DNA from: Chrysemys picta bellii
Lineage: Eukaryota > Chordata > Testudines > Emydidae
DNA length: 64,000 nt
NCBI RefSeq assembly: GCF_011386835.1
Contig: NC_088800.1
Location: 21,070,572-21,134,571, forward strand
Direction: 5' to 3'
Below the pieces are notes generated by a model. It worked only from the letters and a program-made list of their open reading frames with translations, ran no database searches and was not told the DNA's origin. The position numbers and the translations under genes were made by a program. Every line of letters starts with the position of its first letter. Within the stretch, counting starts at the first letter, position 1. This document shows, piece after piece, positions 9,741-22,553 of this stretch.

Positions 9741-10790
9741 ATGGGGAAAGTTTGTGTCTTTAGTTTTTAAAGCCTCAGTTTTGTTTCCATACAGAGATCA
9801 CATTCACCACAGTAAGTGCAAGACGGGGTCTTGCCCTATAAATCCGCACAAGGAAGTATGGCGGTGTAAGGCATCTCCCTTTGTCACTGAGTGGGCTATC
9901 TAGATCATGGGTTATAATGTGGGGAGAAGGGAGCAAACTTTGCAGGACTGCTACCTCCCTCCCTGCACAGAGATGGGGAGTAGTGGGAAGGGGACAGGAG
10001 TAGGCAGACTCTTGACTCCACACTGTGTGTCCTGAGTGTAGGGAAAACCATAATGGGCTGGTGCACATTGCTTCCCAGCTGGAGGGAGGAGGGACTCAGG
10101 GACTGAATTTTGCTCCTTTTGCATTTGGCCCCTGGTCTACTGCTTGGGCACTGCAACTATGCACTGCCCCTTCTTTGAGGCTAGTGGTAAATCCACAACT
10201 TACCCTAAAGATGGGGAGGAAATACATTTTTTTTTTCCATTTTGATGAATGTTTCTAGTCAATTGACTTCTACAGAAAATAGCAAATTAGGGAGTGAAGA
10301 TAACGGTACCTCACTGGAACCTTAATTTACACCCGAATCCATTTACAATACTATCAAGATTTATGACAACAATTCTCACCATAATTTGTCTTTTTTTTTA
10401 AGTTTTAAATTGACATTAAAACTGAAATGTTTGTTTTGTTAAATTCTAGAATTTTTCCCAGTTATACTAGTTTTCTCTATCTTTTTCCTTCTCCCCGACA
10501 GTACATATCTCACCTTTTCCTTCCAAGAGTCTCAACATAATCGCAAAGATTTTGGCGGTCTATTTCACTGTCCATTCAGGGCTCCAAATGATTTTATTTT
10601 CTATGATATTGTTATTGAATTTTATCTGAAATGCATGCCTTGATTTTCAATATCCAATAAGATATTAAAACTCTAGTGCAAGTACTAATTGCTACAATAT
10701 GTAGTTCTTTTCGTCAGGTTAAAAATGAGATAGTTTATTATTACTCTTTTTAGAAAAATTTTGTTTTGCATTTGAAAATGAGGCCTCTCA
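9741..10790. other. Mixed-composition DNA, no gene recognised
   Basis: Positions 9880-10200 are less AT-rich and may be an old repeat, but I cannot name it. The rest is AT-rich with short poly-T runs. Confidence 0.4.
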
Positions 10791-10905
10791 GGCTCTGATC
10801 AAGGAAATTACTTAAGTACATGTTTAATTTTACTCATGTGAGGATTGCCTTTGAGGTCAATAGAACTACATGTTTAAAGTTAAGCATGTGTTACTGCCTT
10901 GCTAG
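10791..10905. repeat. Copy of a CTTAAGTACATGTTTAA palindromic repeat family
   Basis: The left half has CTTAAGTACATGTTTAATTT and CATGTGAGGATTG; the right half has ACATGTTTAAAGTTAAGCA, giving an inverted arrangement around GAGGTCAATAG. Related segments are at 28061-28220 and 36972-37050. Confidence 0.5.
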
Positions 10906-13295
10906 ACTGAAGCCTCAGACATTTCCAGAGATTTTAATATTATATTTGGAAACCAGATGCTGCCCGTTTTGGACAACCTCTTAGTTTAATAACAGGGTAA
11001 AGTCTCCTTTGTTCATACTTCAGCTTTCACACAGTGACAATCAAATAGTTGCTGAAAATGTCTTTATCTCATATGCCGAGACTGAACAACCTTGTTAATT
11101 GGGCAATCCTGCTGGAGCAGTGTCTGAAGTGCATTGCAAACCATAATTAAAATATGACATTACAGTGATATGTGGAGGCAACCTGCTTTTTTTTTTTTTT
11201 TGAAGTCTCAAGAATAGACTTTCTTGAAGGTGCAATGCTGTACTACAGAAACATTAAAAAATAACTAAAACATTGTCATGTGATCTAGCTACCCAGATTA
11301 GCAACTCTCAGTTTCATTAAAGGATTAATCAGATTGGAAAACCAAAGACAAAAACTGTCTCTCTATTGCTAAAGATCTGAGTATTCAGCCACTACATTTC
11401 ATTTTATGTAGGGTCTTCCCAGTTCACAAACACAAACAGAAAAAAGTAACTTTTGGGGACTTGAGAATGCTCACACTAATGCACTGAGAAGAGACCTTGT
11501 TTGTCGCAGCAGAAATACATACACAGCTGATAAAAGTGTCTTGACCACACTGATCCAAGGTAATGAATATTAAAGCAATGCTTACCTTTCTCAGGGGACT
11601 GTCTCTTCAGTAATAAAAACTAGTGGGGAAAAACAAAAGAGGGAAACAGGTCAATTCACATAATTATATTTGTTGTGAACATGCATTTGTGTTGATTTTG
11701 CCATGAAACTATTAGCTTAGTTACAATTGAATTAATCCGCTAAATTTTTCCAACTAATTCAGTGGTTAGTTTTCCTCAGCTACTTTTGACAGTATTTGTT
11801 CAAAAACACCCAAAAAAGCTTGCTGTTAGTAACTTGCTGAGTTTGCAGAGCACATTCCTTATTTTCAACTCACTCAGCAAGCTTAGAACAAAGCACACAG
11901 ATGGATGGGCTATTTTGATGCAATTAAATGTATATATAGACATTCTTACTATACTTTTGGAATTGGTATAGAAACATTTAGTTTAGAAATAACACTGAGA
12001 TGATCAATGTTGCAGGAGCCTTAGTTACTGTCAAAATGTGTACACATTTTCCTGAGATCCTGTTTTTGGCTTGAAGACTTTCTTTCCTTCTTTCTTTAGC
12101 CAAAGAAGAAATGTTTTTGCACAATTAAAAAAAGATATTCCTTTATAGAAAACAACACAATGTGACTTAAAAAAAGTGTTGCAGTCAAAACTATTTTAAC
12201 ATTGGATATACCAGAAAGTATTAAAATAGTTTGGAGTCTTTTAAAGTTATAAAGTTAATACAATTTATTCAGAATATCTTCTCCTACAAGGCAATAGAGA
12301 TGCCTCTGTAGATATTATTGTTTCAAATTCAATATGTATTAGCATTCACAGGATAATTTACCTCAAAAACTGAAAAGCATGGAAGTGTGTTAAAATCCTT
12401 TTACTTAAAAATAAAGAATGAGTTTTAAGTTACTCAGAATTACCCTATTTTTGTTAGCTCTGTGCTTTGTATTTCATGTTCTGCTACTGAAAACACAAAG
12501 CTTTCATTAAAATACATTAAATATAATCAGAGTATTAAAGTGACCAAATCTTTTATCATCATGTACATATTGATCAACTTCTTTGTGCAAATTAGGGGAG
12601 TTTCCATGAATGCTAGTGAACTACAGTCGTCTCTTAATAAAACAGCAACATGTACCAGAAACAGGAAAAAACGTTTCTTTTTGTAGTTTGAACTTTAAAG
12701 TAATCTCCTCTCAATTTTCAGGTGATAGCTTTTAGAATTAACCTTGTATTCAATGAGGACAATTCCCTCTGGTATTATTTGTACCGAGGCTGAATCACCT
12801 TTATAGTTTAACTTTTATGTATGTATGATAAAGTGTCCTAACCCCCAATACCTTTGATACTTTTAGTCTGAACATTTGAGAAGTCTCTCTTTTTAAAAAC
12901 CAAAACTGAAAGGCACAATTAAATTCTTTGCTTGTAGATTAAATTATGCCTGCATAGTCCTGGAACACAGATAATTTGATGTACTTTGAATTCAGACTAT
13001 ACAAAGAACCAGTCCATCTACCAGGTTACCTACCCAAGAGCTTAGTGTAGTGTAATCAGAAGGGCACACCAACCTTTCCATGAGCTGTAAGATGAAGAGT
13101 CCAAGTTTCAATTATTCATTACATGGATATATCCTGGGAGATTAGTACTCATCACCGTAACTTGTCACAAAATTGACTAAACAAAATTTATTGCTGCAGC
13201 TAATGCTATTCTCTTAAAGCACAAAAAAATTATGACATGCCATACAGTTACACTCAATAATAATGGAATGTAAGATTTTTACATAATGTCCATCT
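10906..13295. other. AT-rich apparently single-copy DNA
   Basis: About 2.4 kb with poly-T at 11189-11202 and a CTTT-rich run at 12079-12099. No exon or dispersed repeat that I can support. Confidence 0.45.
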
Positions 13296-13400
13296 GATTT
13301 CCCTCTCACTTACACCAGTATAAACCGGAAGTAACATCACTAAAGCCAATGGCATTGCACCAGTGTAAAACTGGTGCAAATGGGAGGAGAATCAGACCCC
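13296..13400. repeat. Copy of the TTACACCAGTGTAAAT palindromic repeat family
   Basis: Contains TCACTTACACCAGTATAAAC, then AAGCCAATGGCATT, then CACCAGTGTAAAACTGGTGC, with an ATCAGACCCCTTA end. The two halves are inverted relative to each other. Confidence 0.55.
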
Positions 13401-14393
13401 TTACAGCCAGCATAGAAGGCAGTATCCCGCATCTATAGGTATACGGAAAATGTAAAACCTGACAGACAAAAATCTATGTATGTTTTCATAGAATTATCCC
13501 TCCTTTTACTGAATTTATACTCATCCATTGTATAAAAAAATCTGTTTAGATTAATAATTACTATTCTAACTGGTTGATTTACAGTGAGTCCTATGCTGTA
13601 ATTAGTATCTAAATACTGTGTAATTAAAGGGCTGTCAGATATATCCTCCATTAACAGAGAGAGGGAAATATACAGTTTTAAAATTGACAGTGGAAAATAT
13701 TTACAAATGCAAACATGAGAGGGTTTTTAAAAAGAGCTGGAAACATGGGTTTATACAACTCATAGGCCAAATCCTATTCTCCTGAGTCATATTTAAGTAA
13801 ATGGGGCTATTAATGTGAATAAGGGGAGCAAAATTTGCTCCCCATAGTTACACTTCAGATTACTGGATGTTATGTGCAAACTGACAGCCAGCATGACCAA
13901 TATACATGCCTGATTTCTGGCACTTATGCACTTTCATGTTAACTTCTCTGGGCAAATATCTTGTGATCATGCAAAGTTATTCACAGTCTGAGCCACATAA
14001 CAGACCTAGAGATTTGTGACTCAGACAGACAATCAGGATCTAGGTGGGATCTCTGTTCAAACAGAGCTGCTGGTAGATCTACCCAGTTGAGTTCCTCATT
14101 TCTTGGAGCCTTCTATGTACCCTGTACAAGCAGGAATATTTTTAGGTAGAAAATTTTTGGCATCAGAAGACAGCATGAAATCATATGGCAATTCAAGAAC
14201 TGGGTGCGTTGGGAGGACAATCTGATTATTATCATCTTTGCATGTTACTATCAGAACCTTTTTAATATGCAGGTTACTGTAGCTGCGTAGATTTCCATTG
14301 TTTGCCATACGTTTTAAAGAGATATCAGAGGCTGTCTTCTACTTTAAGACATATAACTTTTCTCCTGCTGGCAAAGGTTTCATTTACTTCTTA
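13401..14393. other. AT-rich DNA, no gene recognised
   Basis: Includes a 70-codon minus-strand frame at 14096-14308 that I do not recognise and regard as chance. CAAATCCTATTCTCCTGAG near 13768 may be a decayed copy of one of the palindromic families. Confidence 0.4.
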
Positions 14394-14676
14394 TGCCATG
14401 TCTACACTATCACTTATGATGGCAAAACTTATGTCGCGGAGGGTGTGAAAAAACAGCCCCCTGAGCGACATAAGTTTCATCAGCATAAGTGGTAGTGAAC
14501 TTCTCCCACTGACATAGCTACCGCCGCTCATTGGAGGTGGTAATTATATCACTGGAAGAGCTCTCTCCCATCAGCATACAGTGGTTACACAAGAAATCTT
14601 ACAGCGGCGCAGCTGCATTGGTACAGCTGCATTGGTACAGCTGTGCCACTGCAAGGTCTCTAGTGTAAACATAGCC
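14394..14676. mobile_element. PIF/Harbinger-like MITE (degraded copy)
   Basis: Left end TGCCATGTCTACACTA preceded by TTA; right end, inverted, GGCTATGTTTACACTA. The right TTA duplication is not preserved. An internal hairpin has arms at 14411-14437 and 14465-14491 that match at 23 of 27 positions. A 14 bp unit AGCTGCATTGGTAC is directly repeated at 14611-14638. The length, about 283 bp, is close to that of the copies at 19367 and 49000. Confidence 0.75.
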
Positions 14677-14893
14677 CAAGATAGAGGACATCCTAAGTTT
14701 CAGGATCTGTGCTGAGCTGATTCTTTATTTGTCTCAGGATGCTGCTGAAATGTTACACAAAGTGGGTACTAAGAATAAATCTCTGTCTGGTTTAGGAAAT
14801 TTAAATTGTGCCTAGTTGGAGCATAGCCAATGAAGATGGCAGAGAGGAAGAGCTTTCCATGCCTACCAGTTCTAACCTATTACTGTAGTGTGA

Positions 14894-14996
14894 AGGCCAG
14901 ATTCTGATCTCATTCGCGCTGTTACACCAGCATTAGTTCACTTAATTGGAGTTACTCCTGACTTATGATTGTGTAAGTGAGATCAGAATCAAGGCC
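14894..14996. repeat. Copy of the TTACACCAGTGTAAAT palindromic repeat family
   Basis: GATTCTGATCTCATTC at the left is inverted as GTGAGATCAGAATC at the right, with GTTACACCAGC and GAGTTACTCCTGAC inside. It is the copy with the clearest outer arms. Confidence 0.6.
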
Positions 14997-15589
14997 TGCT
15001 GATCCCTACTTCAAGTCAGTTGAAGAAAGGGCCTTCATCTTGAACAGCGCTTAATCCTGGCTTCAACCCCCAAACACCTGGTGTCCTGATATATGGAGCA
15101 GAGACAGACCCAGCAATAATCAGCAACCACAAAGCATCTTTTTAAAAAGGAAATGAAAGTCTTCATATTGAGAGAAAGGTTGGCCTGCTAGTTAAAGCAA
15201 CAGACTGACTGCATGTCATGACCCCACAAGTCTTGAAGTTGTGTCAGCAGGGCTCCCAGTTGATTGTTGTTACCTTCCTTCCATCCAGCAGCTTGCTACT
15301 AATCAACTGAGCAGGAAAGACCATGAAACATGAAGTTACATCAGAGAGGTCTTCTCTGGGCCTAACTGGAGGAACACTATGAACTCTGATGTGTCAGGGC
15401 TTCCTATTTAAATCCAAAGAGAGGCACAGGAAGTTGTCTGCACAGCTGAACTCTATGTGGCAGCTGCATTGAACCAGGCTTTTCTCACCTGTTCCTGAAC
15501 CTTGTGCCCTGGTCTTTGACTCTGGCTCTGACCTTTGACTCAACTCCTTGACTCTAACTTCAGCTCTGACCACTAGAGCTGGTCACCTA
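14997..15589. other. Mixed DNA, possible decayed SINE head
   Basis: Positions 15180-15260 (GTTGGCCTGCTAGTTAAAGC and following) may be a decayed tRNA-derived SINE head. TAGAGCTGG at 15574 resembles the ends of the TA-flanked family described at 37420, without a partner. Confidence 0.3.
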
Positions 15590-15760
15590 CCCCTCAGATC
15601 TGAAACAGGGTAACTATGGTCAAATCACATTAATCTCTGGGTCTCAGTGTCCCCCTTTGCAAAACGTATCCGTCTTAAGAGGTGTTGTGAGGCTTAAGTC
15701 TAATATCTGTAAAGTGCTTTGAGCTCCTCAGACAGAAGGTGCTAGAGAAGTTTAAAAACC
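15590..15760 (+). mobile_element. MIR-like SINE, sense copy
   Basis: Contains TGGTCAAATCACATTAATCT, CTGGGTCTCAGTGTCCCCC, GTGTTGTGAGGCTTAA and GTAAAGTGCTTTGAG in the order found in the MIR core and 3' part. Decayed, no duplication visible. Confidence 0.65.
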
Positions 15761-18700
15761 AACATACAAAACACAAAGCCAGAATGGCAAAACTGTTGCT
15801 TCAAATGCATTGTCACCATTCAGTGACAAGACAGAAAGCGAGGACTGGGTATCAGGCCAGAGGAAGTGAGACTAGAAGGTGCCATAGAGTCACTGACTCT
15901 TTGGTGCCCTAGAAGGAAAAGATCAGCTCAGATCTGTGGAAGCAAGAGTTCTTATCCCAATCCCCCTTAGCACAGGGGGCATCCACCTGTTTTACTTTTC
16001 ATTTCTAACCTTTTTTGTATATAAACATGTAAAGTGCAGAAACACTTCACTTGCTTCTTAAAATAATCACATGGGCAATGCAAGGAAATGAGAGTTCTTA
16101 AAAAATTCTAACTCTTGTGCAACAGAGGAACTCCAAATTGGATGGTCTGCCAGTAGCTCTGCTCTGGGCTCTGGCAGCAGAGGTCAGTGAAATTGCTGCT
16201 GAATGAGCCCCAGTAAAGCTACCTGATTCTCAGTAGCCCAAATACATCTCATAGCTCCCTTCCATACTGGCATCTGATTCTCACTTGTGGGGAGGCCCTT
16301 TTATATTGCCAAAGTAGAGTGCAAAGCCTTTGTGTAAATGCAAATCAGGCATGTTAGCCTTCAGATAGGTGTGTATAAAGACAACAGTTACCCAAATCAA
16401 ACAAAGGTGATGTGTAAGGTGGTATTGGTTATACATTGGTAAGGGAGTCAGAGGCTATGGGAGTGTAAGTGGACACAATATGCCCACTGCGAAGCCAACA
16501 GAAAGTATAAGTCAATGTATAAGTGACCTACTATCACCTATACATCCTTCACCCTCCTGTTAATTGCTTTTCTTTCTACACTCCTCTCTTTCAGTCACTC
16601 AGTGACTGATACACCAATTTTAGATTCCTTAGGACTTGAACCTTGTCTTCACTAGACATGTAACGCACCACTAGTGCTGTTTCACCAGTGGAAGCTTTTG
16701 TATAGATGTGGGAATGCATACTAGAAGAAGGCAAGCAGCAATACTGTAACCACACTTCCTTCTGGAAGACAGATTTCCAACCCCAATTTGGGATTCTCAA
16801 GAGCCCTGCTGGAGGAAGTTACTCACCAAATGTGGCCATAGGTATGATTCTCTTTCCCCCAAGCTCACTTCAAATGCTCACGTATTTTTTCTTGCACTGG
16901 GCATTGCCTTTTTAGAGTGCTGTATGTATTATTGTATAGGTTGTATTGCACAATCTAGAACGAGTCAAAAACAACATTGCTATACCTCTCTCAGCTAATG
17001 CTCACCAGCCATTTGTTACACAGTTTTTGTGTGTGTCACATAAAGTACACAGTTTGTTGTTCATTAACACCTTACTGCTCTGCACACACATCTCAGTCGT
17101 GCACTAGAATTTGAGCTTTAATACAAACTAAAAGGAAGACATGGCAGAGGCATTTTGGTGCCCATCGTTGCTTTTGGAAGTATGATGTCTCCCAGGACAG
17201 TAGAGAATTACCTCTTAACTCACACCACTCATTCCTGTTTCAACAGTCGTCTGTTGAAAAACAGTCTATGTTCTGGGGAATGGCTGGATTGAAAATCCAT
17301 CTGTGTTTCAGTGTCTGAGGAGACTAAACATTTTACTAACAGACACGCTTTCCCCCCTTGATCTTTCATAGGATGGCTGGTCTGAGGCAAGCAGGAGTAT
17401 GATGAGCTCAGGGCATAACAGTTCTTTGAAAATCAACAGTTATCCACCAAAATTGGGGCTGCCAGGAATTATATTGGGCACAAGAGCCCCTTTTTATTGA
17501 ATTGGCCCTGCCAAATCTGATTTATGGATTAAAATAACAGTGTGGTACTATTAATAGAAAATATATATTTAAAGGTGAGATGTGCCAGCAGTCAAATTTC
17601 AGATGCTTCTCTTATAGCTGTGAACAGCAGCTAAATAACACAACAGCTAAGCACTGTAATTAATAATCTCCCACTATAGCACATTAAAAAATATCAGAGC
17701 CCCTTTCGAAGTACAGTATGTTGGAAGATGACTTGAACATGGCATTGTGCCAGGTCAGATTAGATTTTATCTGAGCATTGGCAAAGGATCAGATCTGACA
17801 AACTGATGCAAAAACACAAAGCTCAAAACATTTAGCAACGTGGATTCCGAGAGTTACCATGGAGCTTGTTGTTCAAGTTTTATTATAGTTCTCTATTAGT
17901 GTATTCATCATGAGGTACTGCACTGTATTTCGGTATATATTTTAGTCTGTGCATGGAAGATATACTCAGTTAACCAATCTAGTGTTTGATTTTATATGAA
18001 TCTCATTATACTTACATAACGTATTACCCACGGAGAGGTTCTTGTCCAAAATCTGGTGGTGGGATGGTCATCTGAGAACTAGTTACAGCTCGTTAATTCT
18101 CTGGGCCAACCTGCTCCAACCCTGGCCATAGAGTAGGTTAGAGCAGTTAAGTGGTTGCTTTAAGATGTGCCAACTGGTTATAGTCACCAACAAACCATGT
18201 GTCAACTGGGGATTGCTGGAGTGTGATGTGCTATGGCTACCCCCTCTGACAGGCTCCCTTTGCTAGGGGCTAAGGAGGGCTGTCTCTACAGCCACTGATA
18301 ATTCCCTTAAGCTGGGGAGACACAGGGATTTTCTGTTCCCTTTGCACTACAGGAGCAGTGTGGAGGAAGCAGAGTTTGTCCAGAGAACCTGTCCCTTTCT
18401 ATTTGCACTCAGTTATATTTAAAATTATATACCCAAAACATTGTCTCTCTCCCTAAATGAGTTTTATGCAGAATTGTTGAAAGCAAATCTTTTACAGTAT
18501 AACTGGACTCCTTTTTAAAAGAAAACACTGTTGATTGATTCCAAACTCTAGCATGATGCTGAACTAATCACAAATTTCATAAGAGTTTTTAATGAAAGTT
18601 GTGTCATTTTTAGGGCCCAATTTAACAAATAATATGCTCATCTTACACCCTATGGAAGCCTGCTCTAAACAGCAGACTCTAGCTTTTCAGGCCTTTGCCA

Positions 18701-19042
18701 TGTTTGTGCCTGTTTCCATGGCATTAAAGATGAACTTGGGTTTTTGGAGAAAATAAAAATCCCCAAAGAAATTCTGAAAGAAATAGGCATATTTGATTTG
18801 GATAATTGTGACTCTGAATGATGCTGCTTGTGTGTACTTAATGTGCAGCTTCTGCTCATTATATCATGGGTAGGGATTGCATATACTTCATAGCCATGAA
18901 GAAAATTATTAAGTTAATACAGTATCCTCTGTAACTTTATTCCAGGTAATGCATCAAATCCTGATTGTCTTGCTCACATGAATAATGACAAGTTAGTATT
19001 TTAAAACACTAATTTATCAACCTCAACACCGTGTATAATGTT
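15761..19042. other. AT-rich apparently single-copy DNA
   Basis: About 3.3 kb without a recognised gene. Positions 17555-17840 look less decayed than their surroundings, with TGTAATTAATAATC and an AGCTGTGAACAGCAGCT stem, and are a weak candidate for a conserved element. TTGTCTTCACTAG near 16645 resembles one end of the Harbinger-like MITEs but has no partner. Confidence 0.35.
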
Positions 19043-19145
19043 GGGTATGTATCATTATGCCCATTGTACAGATGGGAAAATGGACCCCGGAGGTGAAGTG
19101 ACTGCTTAAGTTTAAACAGTGTGGCAGTAGCAGAAGTAGAAATGT
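19043..19145 (-). mobile_element. MIR-like SINE, antisense fragment
   Basis: TTATGCCCATTGTACAGATG, then GGAAAATGGACCCCGGAGGT, then GAAGTGACTGCTTAAG follows the reverse-complement MIR core (CCATTTTACAGATG...GACTTGCC). Confidence 0.55.
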
Positions 19146-19366
19146 AATTAATACAACAGCCTTATACTGCTCCCATCAATGACAGAATACTCAGGGCCCA
19201 ATACTGCCCTCACTGAAGTCAATGGCAAAACTCCTTCCTGTCATGTACTCTATTCCCTAGACCATGATGTCATCAATGGGGTAGTTGCATGTGTAGAGGA
19301 ATGGAATGGAACCCACATCCCTATAACTAATTCCACAGCATCAGGTTATAAAAATGGAATATCTTA

Positions 19367-19659
19367 GGGCTTGTCTACACTACGCAGCTTTTAGCGACAA
19401 GGCTGTGTCGACAGCCTTGTCGCTAAAAGTCAGCATTTGTGAACGCGCTCTGTCGGTATTTTGTTGGCACTTTTGCCAACAAAATACTTCCAGCTCGCGA
19501 GCAGCGTTAGCTTTGTCGGCAGGAGAGTGCTCCTGCCAACAAAGCCACGTTCACACTGCCACTTGCATCAGCAAAACTTTTGTCTTTTGCAGGGGGGCTT
19601 TTTTAAGTACCTGTGAAAGACAAAAGTTTTGTCGACAATGTCGCAGTGTAGACAAGCCC
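19367..19659. mobile_element. PIF/Harbinger-like MITE (293 bp) built of four hairpins, TTA duplication intact
   Basis: Perfect inverted ends GGGCTTGTCTACACT and AGTGTAGACAAGCCC, flanked by TTA at 19364-19366 and 19660-19662. A 3 bp TTA duplication suits PIF/Harbinger. The inside is almost entirely hairpins: a perfect 19 bp stem at 19388-19429 with a 4-base loop; a perfect 14 bp stem at 19456-19487; a 16 bp stem with one mismatch at 19510-19545; and arms at 19572-19588 and 19615-19631 matching at 16 of 17. There is no transposase. The perfect ends and stems suggest a fairly recent insertion. The open frame across it (19354-19719) is not a gene. Confidence 0.85.
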
Positions 19660-19662
19660 TTA

Positions 19663-21894
19663 GGCTCAATGGTACATTTAAAAAATCTCCCCTCCCCTGT
19701 TGCTTATGGCATTTTATGACAAATAATACCGTATGGCTGACAAATTTCTTGTTGTAAAGGGCAGAACACTAGGGCTTAGATGAAAATATTTGAGCTTGAA
19801 AATTGAATAATCAATTAGTATCCTACTGGAAAACTCACAGCCTGTGGTGATCCATTAGGAGGTATTTGGTGCTCTCAGTGTCTATGGCTGCAGGGACCAT
19901 TTTCACAGATTCCAGGTGAGCACTTACCCAGGAGAATATGATAAGATCAGCTGTTTGTTTTATTTTTAAGTGCTTTTCCAAGATTTTTTCTGTACAGTGG
20001 AATGAACATAGCAGTGAAGCTAAAAATGGCAACAATAATTTCAAATAAGTGGGTTGGAAAGTCATTCTCACTGGGAAATGAACTTCTGACCTTTTCAATG
20101 AAAGGTAAAGCTGAATTTGTATTAATTTGCATAAAGAACTCATTAAATATATTGTTGAGTAATAGCTCAAGAGGGCAATAAAAACATCTGCTCAAGCTAA
20201 TGCAAACAATGTGCAATGAAAAAAAAAAAGAGATTAAACAAGACTTTAAGATGACAGATTTGGCTGTGCAGTAATGTTACACCATAGCAAAAAGAAAGTC
20301 TCAGAAGGGTGTCAACATTTTTTGTCTTATCTAGTGTTCCCCATATATTCATTTCCTTTTCATTCATACCCTTAAAAATGTAGATATGGCCTTGTGTTAA
20401 TTGCAGCATAATGCATTACTTGTGCAGTTAAAAAAAAAGATATGCTAGCTAGTTCTATTCTTCCCTTTATGAGAATATGTCAATATGCACGGTCCTGAAC
20501 AAGGAAGCAGATTTAAAACTGGAACGTAAATTTGAACCATATATGATCCCTTCACAAACCCAAAGGAAAGTGACCCAGCTCAGGCTGTAATATAGGGAAC
20601 GAGGAGTAAATAAACTTTAATAACAATATCAGCACAGTTTGAGGATGACATCAAGTCACCGGTTCATCTATTCTGTACATTGGAATCTCTATGATTGGAC
20701 TGTATTTGGCATTCTGCTGTGCATTAGTTAGTTAATGCTGTGCTTATGCTAGCTGTACTTAATGAAGGCAGCATGCATGCATTCATTTTTAAGCAAAAGC
20801 TTATCTGAATATCTATACCTGATTTTGTAAGATAGATGGCAGCTCCTCAGACTGTTTGCTTTCATTCTAATGCTTAAAATATTGCAACCTCCAATAAATG
20901 GAATAATGCTGTGCTTTAGATGTTTTGCATACATGTTATATGGTGGCTCTTTTCCCCGTTAAACACACAGGGTTTCACCAGCTAAAGTGGAGGAAACTAA
21001 TGCTAATTAACCCATTAAGTAATAGTTTTTGCCTGGAAACACTTTAAAGTACAAAAAAAGTATTCTGGTAAAAATAGATAGTAGTCTTTGGAGCTAATTA
21101 ATAATAACGGTCTTATCCTGCTCCCATCCACGCAGTGTGCAGTTTTTTACAGCAGTGCAAAGGCAGTGTAAAAGGCTACCTGATCAGAATGGTAGTGATT
21201 TGCACTCATGTTACTAAGAATACAAGGTCAGAGCAAAGATGAGCTGGGACTTTGATGGAAGATGGATATGCTTATCAAGGTCAGTATCCAACCCAAACTG
21301 CATTCTCTCTTATCCAAAAGACTTCCCAAATGGTATTTAAAAAAAATTATTTACTTATTTGCATATAAACTAATATTTAAATATAGTTATTTAGTCTCTT
21401 CTGCTGAACAAGAATACTGGTGAGGGGCTGCCATACGACAATAGATTTAAATTTATTTTTCATGACAGAACTTAATAGGTCATCTGGTTTTTAGTATGAT
21501 ATTTTTACGAAATCATTGGTGGTAATAGCACCCACTGGGAAAAATTAGCATCTTAATCCCATGACGACACTTAAAAATATTTAAAAATTGATACACATTA
21601 ATTGTTGAATGTGTTAACTGAAGAAAGACCTTTCCCCATTGCAACTTAAAATTGATCTATAGAAAAGCTATATGTACTGTCCACATTCTTTAATACTGAT
21701 TTTCAAGTGATATTCACCATTTTAGTGCTCTAGTAGTTTAATAATCAATCACTCTCTCTCTCCCTCCTTTCAGTTAATATATGTATCTACAGCTAAGTGG
21801 GAAACATTTTTTCTGAGATTTCAAAAAACTTTCTCATTCTCTAATGGGACAATACCAAGATTTTTTGACATTTTTTGGTGAAAATCCATAGAGA
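19663..21894. other. AT-rich apparently single-copy DNA
   Basis: About 2.2 kb. Poly-A at 20218-20229. No exon, repeat or structure that I can support. Confidence 0.45.
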
Positions 21895-21985
21895 GCTAGT
21901 ACCCAGCCAACAGTCCAGTTGTTAGAGCATTTACCTGGGATGTAAGAGACCAGGTTTAAGTTCTAAATCATGCTTACAAACTGAG
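21895..21985 (+). mobile_element. tRNA-derived SINE head
   Basis: CAGTCCAGTTGTTAGAGCAT is followed by TTACCTGGGATGTAAGAGAC and CAGGTTTAAGTTC. The last resembles a mutated B box (GGTTCAAGTCC type), with the first piece in the A-box position. There is no RNA gene here. Confidence 0.5.
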
Positions 21986-22550
21986 AATTTTTTTACAAAA
22001 CAATCTATAAATATATCATGAACAGGGTCATTATATACAAAATAATAATGAAAGGAAACTAGATGTGAGCTTGTACCAAATGCATTGATAGTTCATACTG
22101 TCCCACTGAGCTATTATTGCTTTAGAATATATTTTTACAAGCAGAGAGTCAAACAAATAAATTGGTAGTTTTCAGCAGTGAAATGCTACAGTAAAACAAA
22201 TATTTGCATTCTTAAAATCATAAATGAAAGCTCCACAAGTATCATCTGAAGCATGATAAATTTATAAATAGTTTCACTTACAACTTCTGAAGCATTAGGT
22301 TTATGAATAAAATCATGCATGATTTTCATGTTTGAAATAAAAATTCCATCTTTCTCTGATATTCACTGCCTCAAAACTACATTCACACAGAGGTAAGGTT
22401 GGCCCATAGTGGCTTGTGCCCTTCTAGAATGTCGAATGTTTCAATACTTAAACCCGTGAAAACCAGGAAATGGAGATTTAAGGCAACATAGACTTGACTA
22501 TGTATTGCCTAGTTTCCAGAGGTTTAAGTTATCATCCCTGCAATGCAACC
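21986..22550. other. AT-rich DNA, nothing recognised
   Basis: About 565 bp without recognisable content. Confidence 0.4.
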
Positions 22551-22553
22551 TTA

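Noticed and set aside
14096..14308. 70-codon minus-strand frame without low-complexity sequence
   Set aside because: I do not recognise the protein and see no flanking exon signals; single frames of this length are expected by chance in 64 kb.
16640..16720. TTGTCTTCACTAG as the end of a fifth Harbinger-like MITE
   Set aside because: There is no inverted partner at 250-350 bp and no TTA duplication.
21895..21985. A tRNA gene
   Set aside because: Only A/B-box-like phrases are present, and the rest does not form a tRNA; it is a SINE head.
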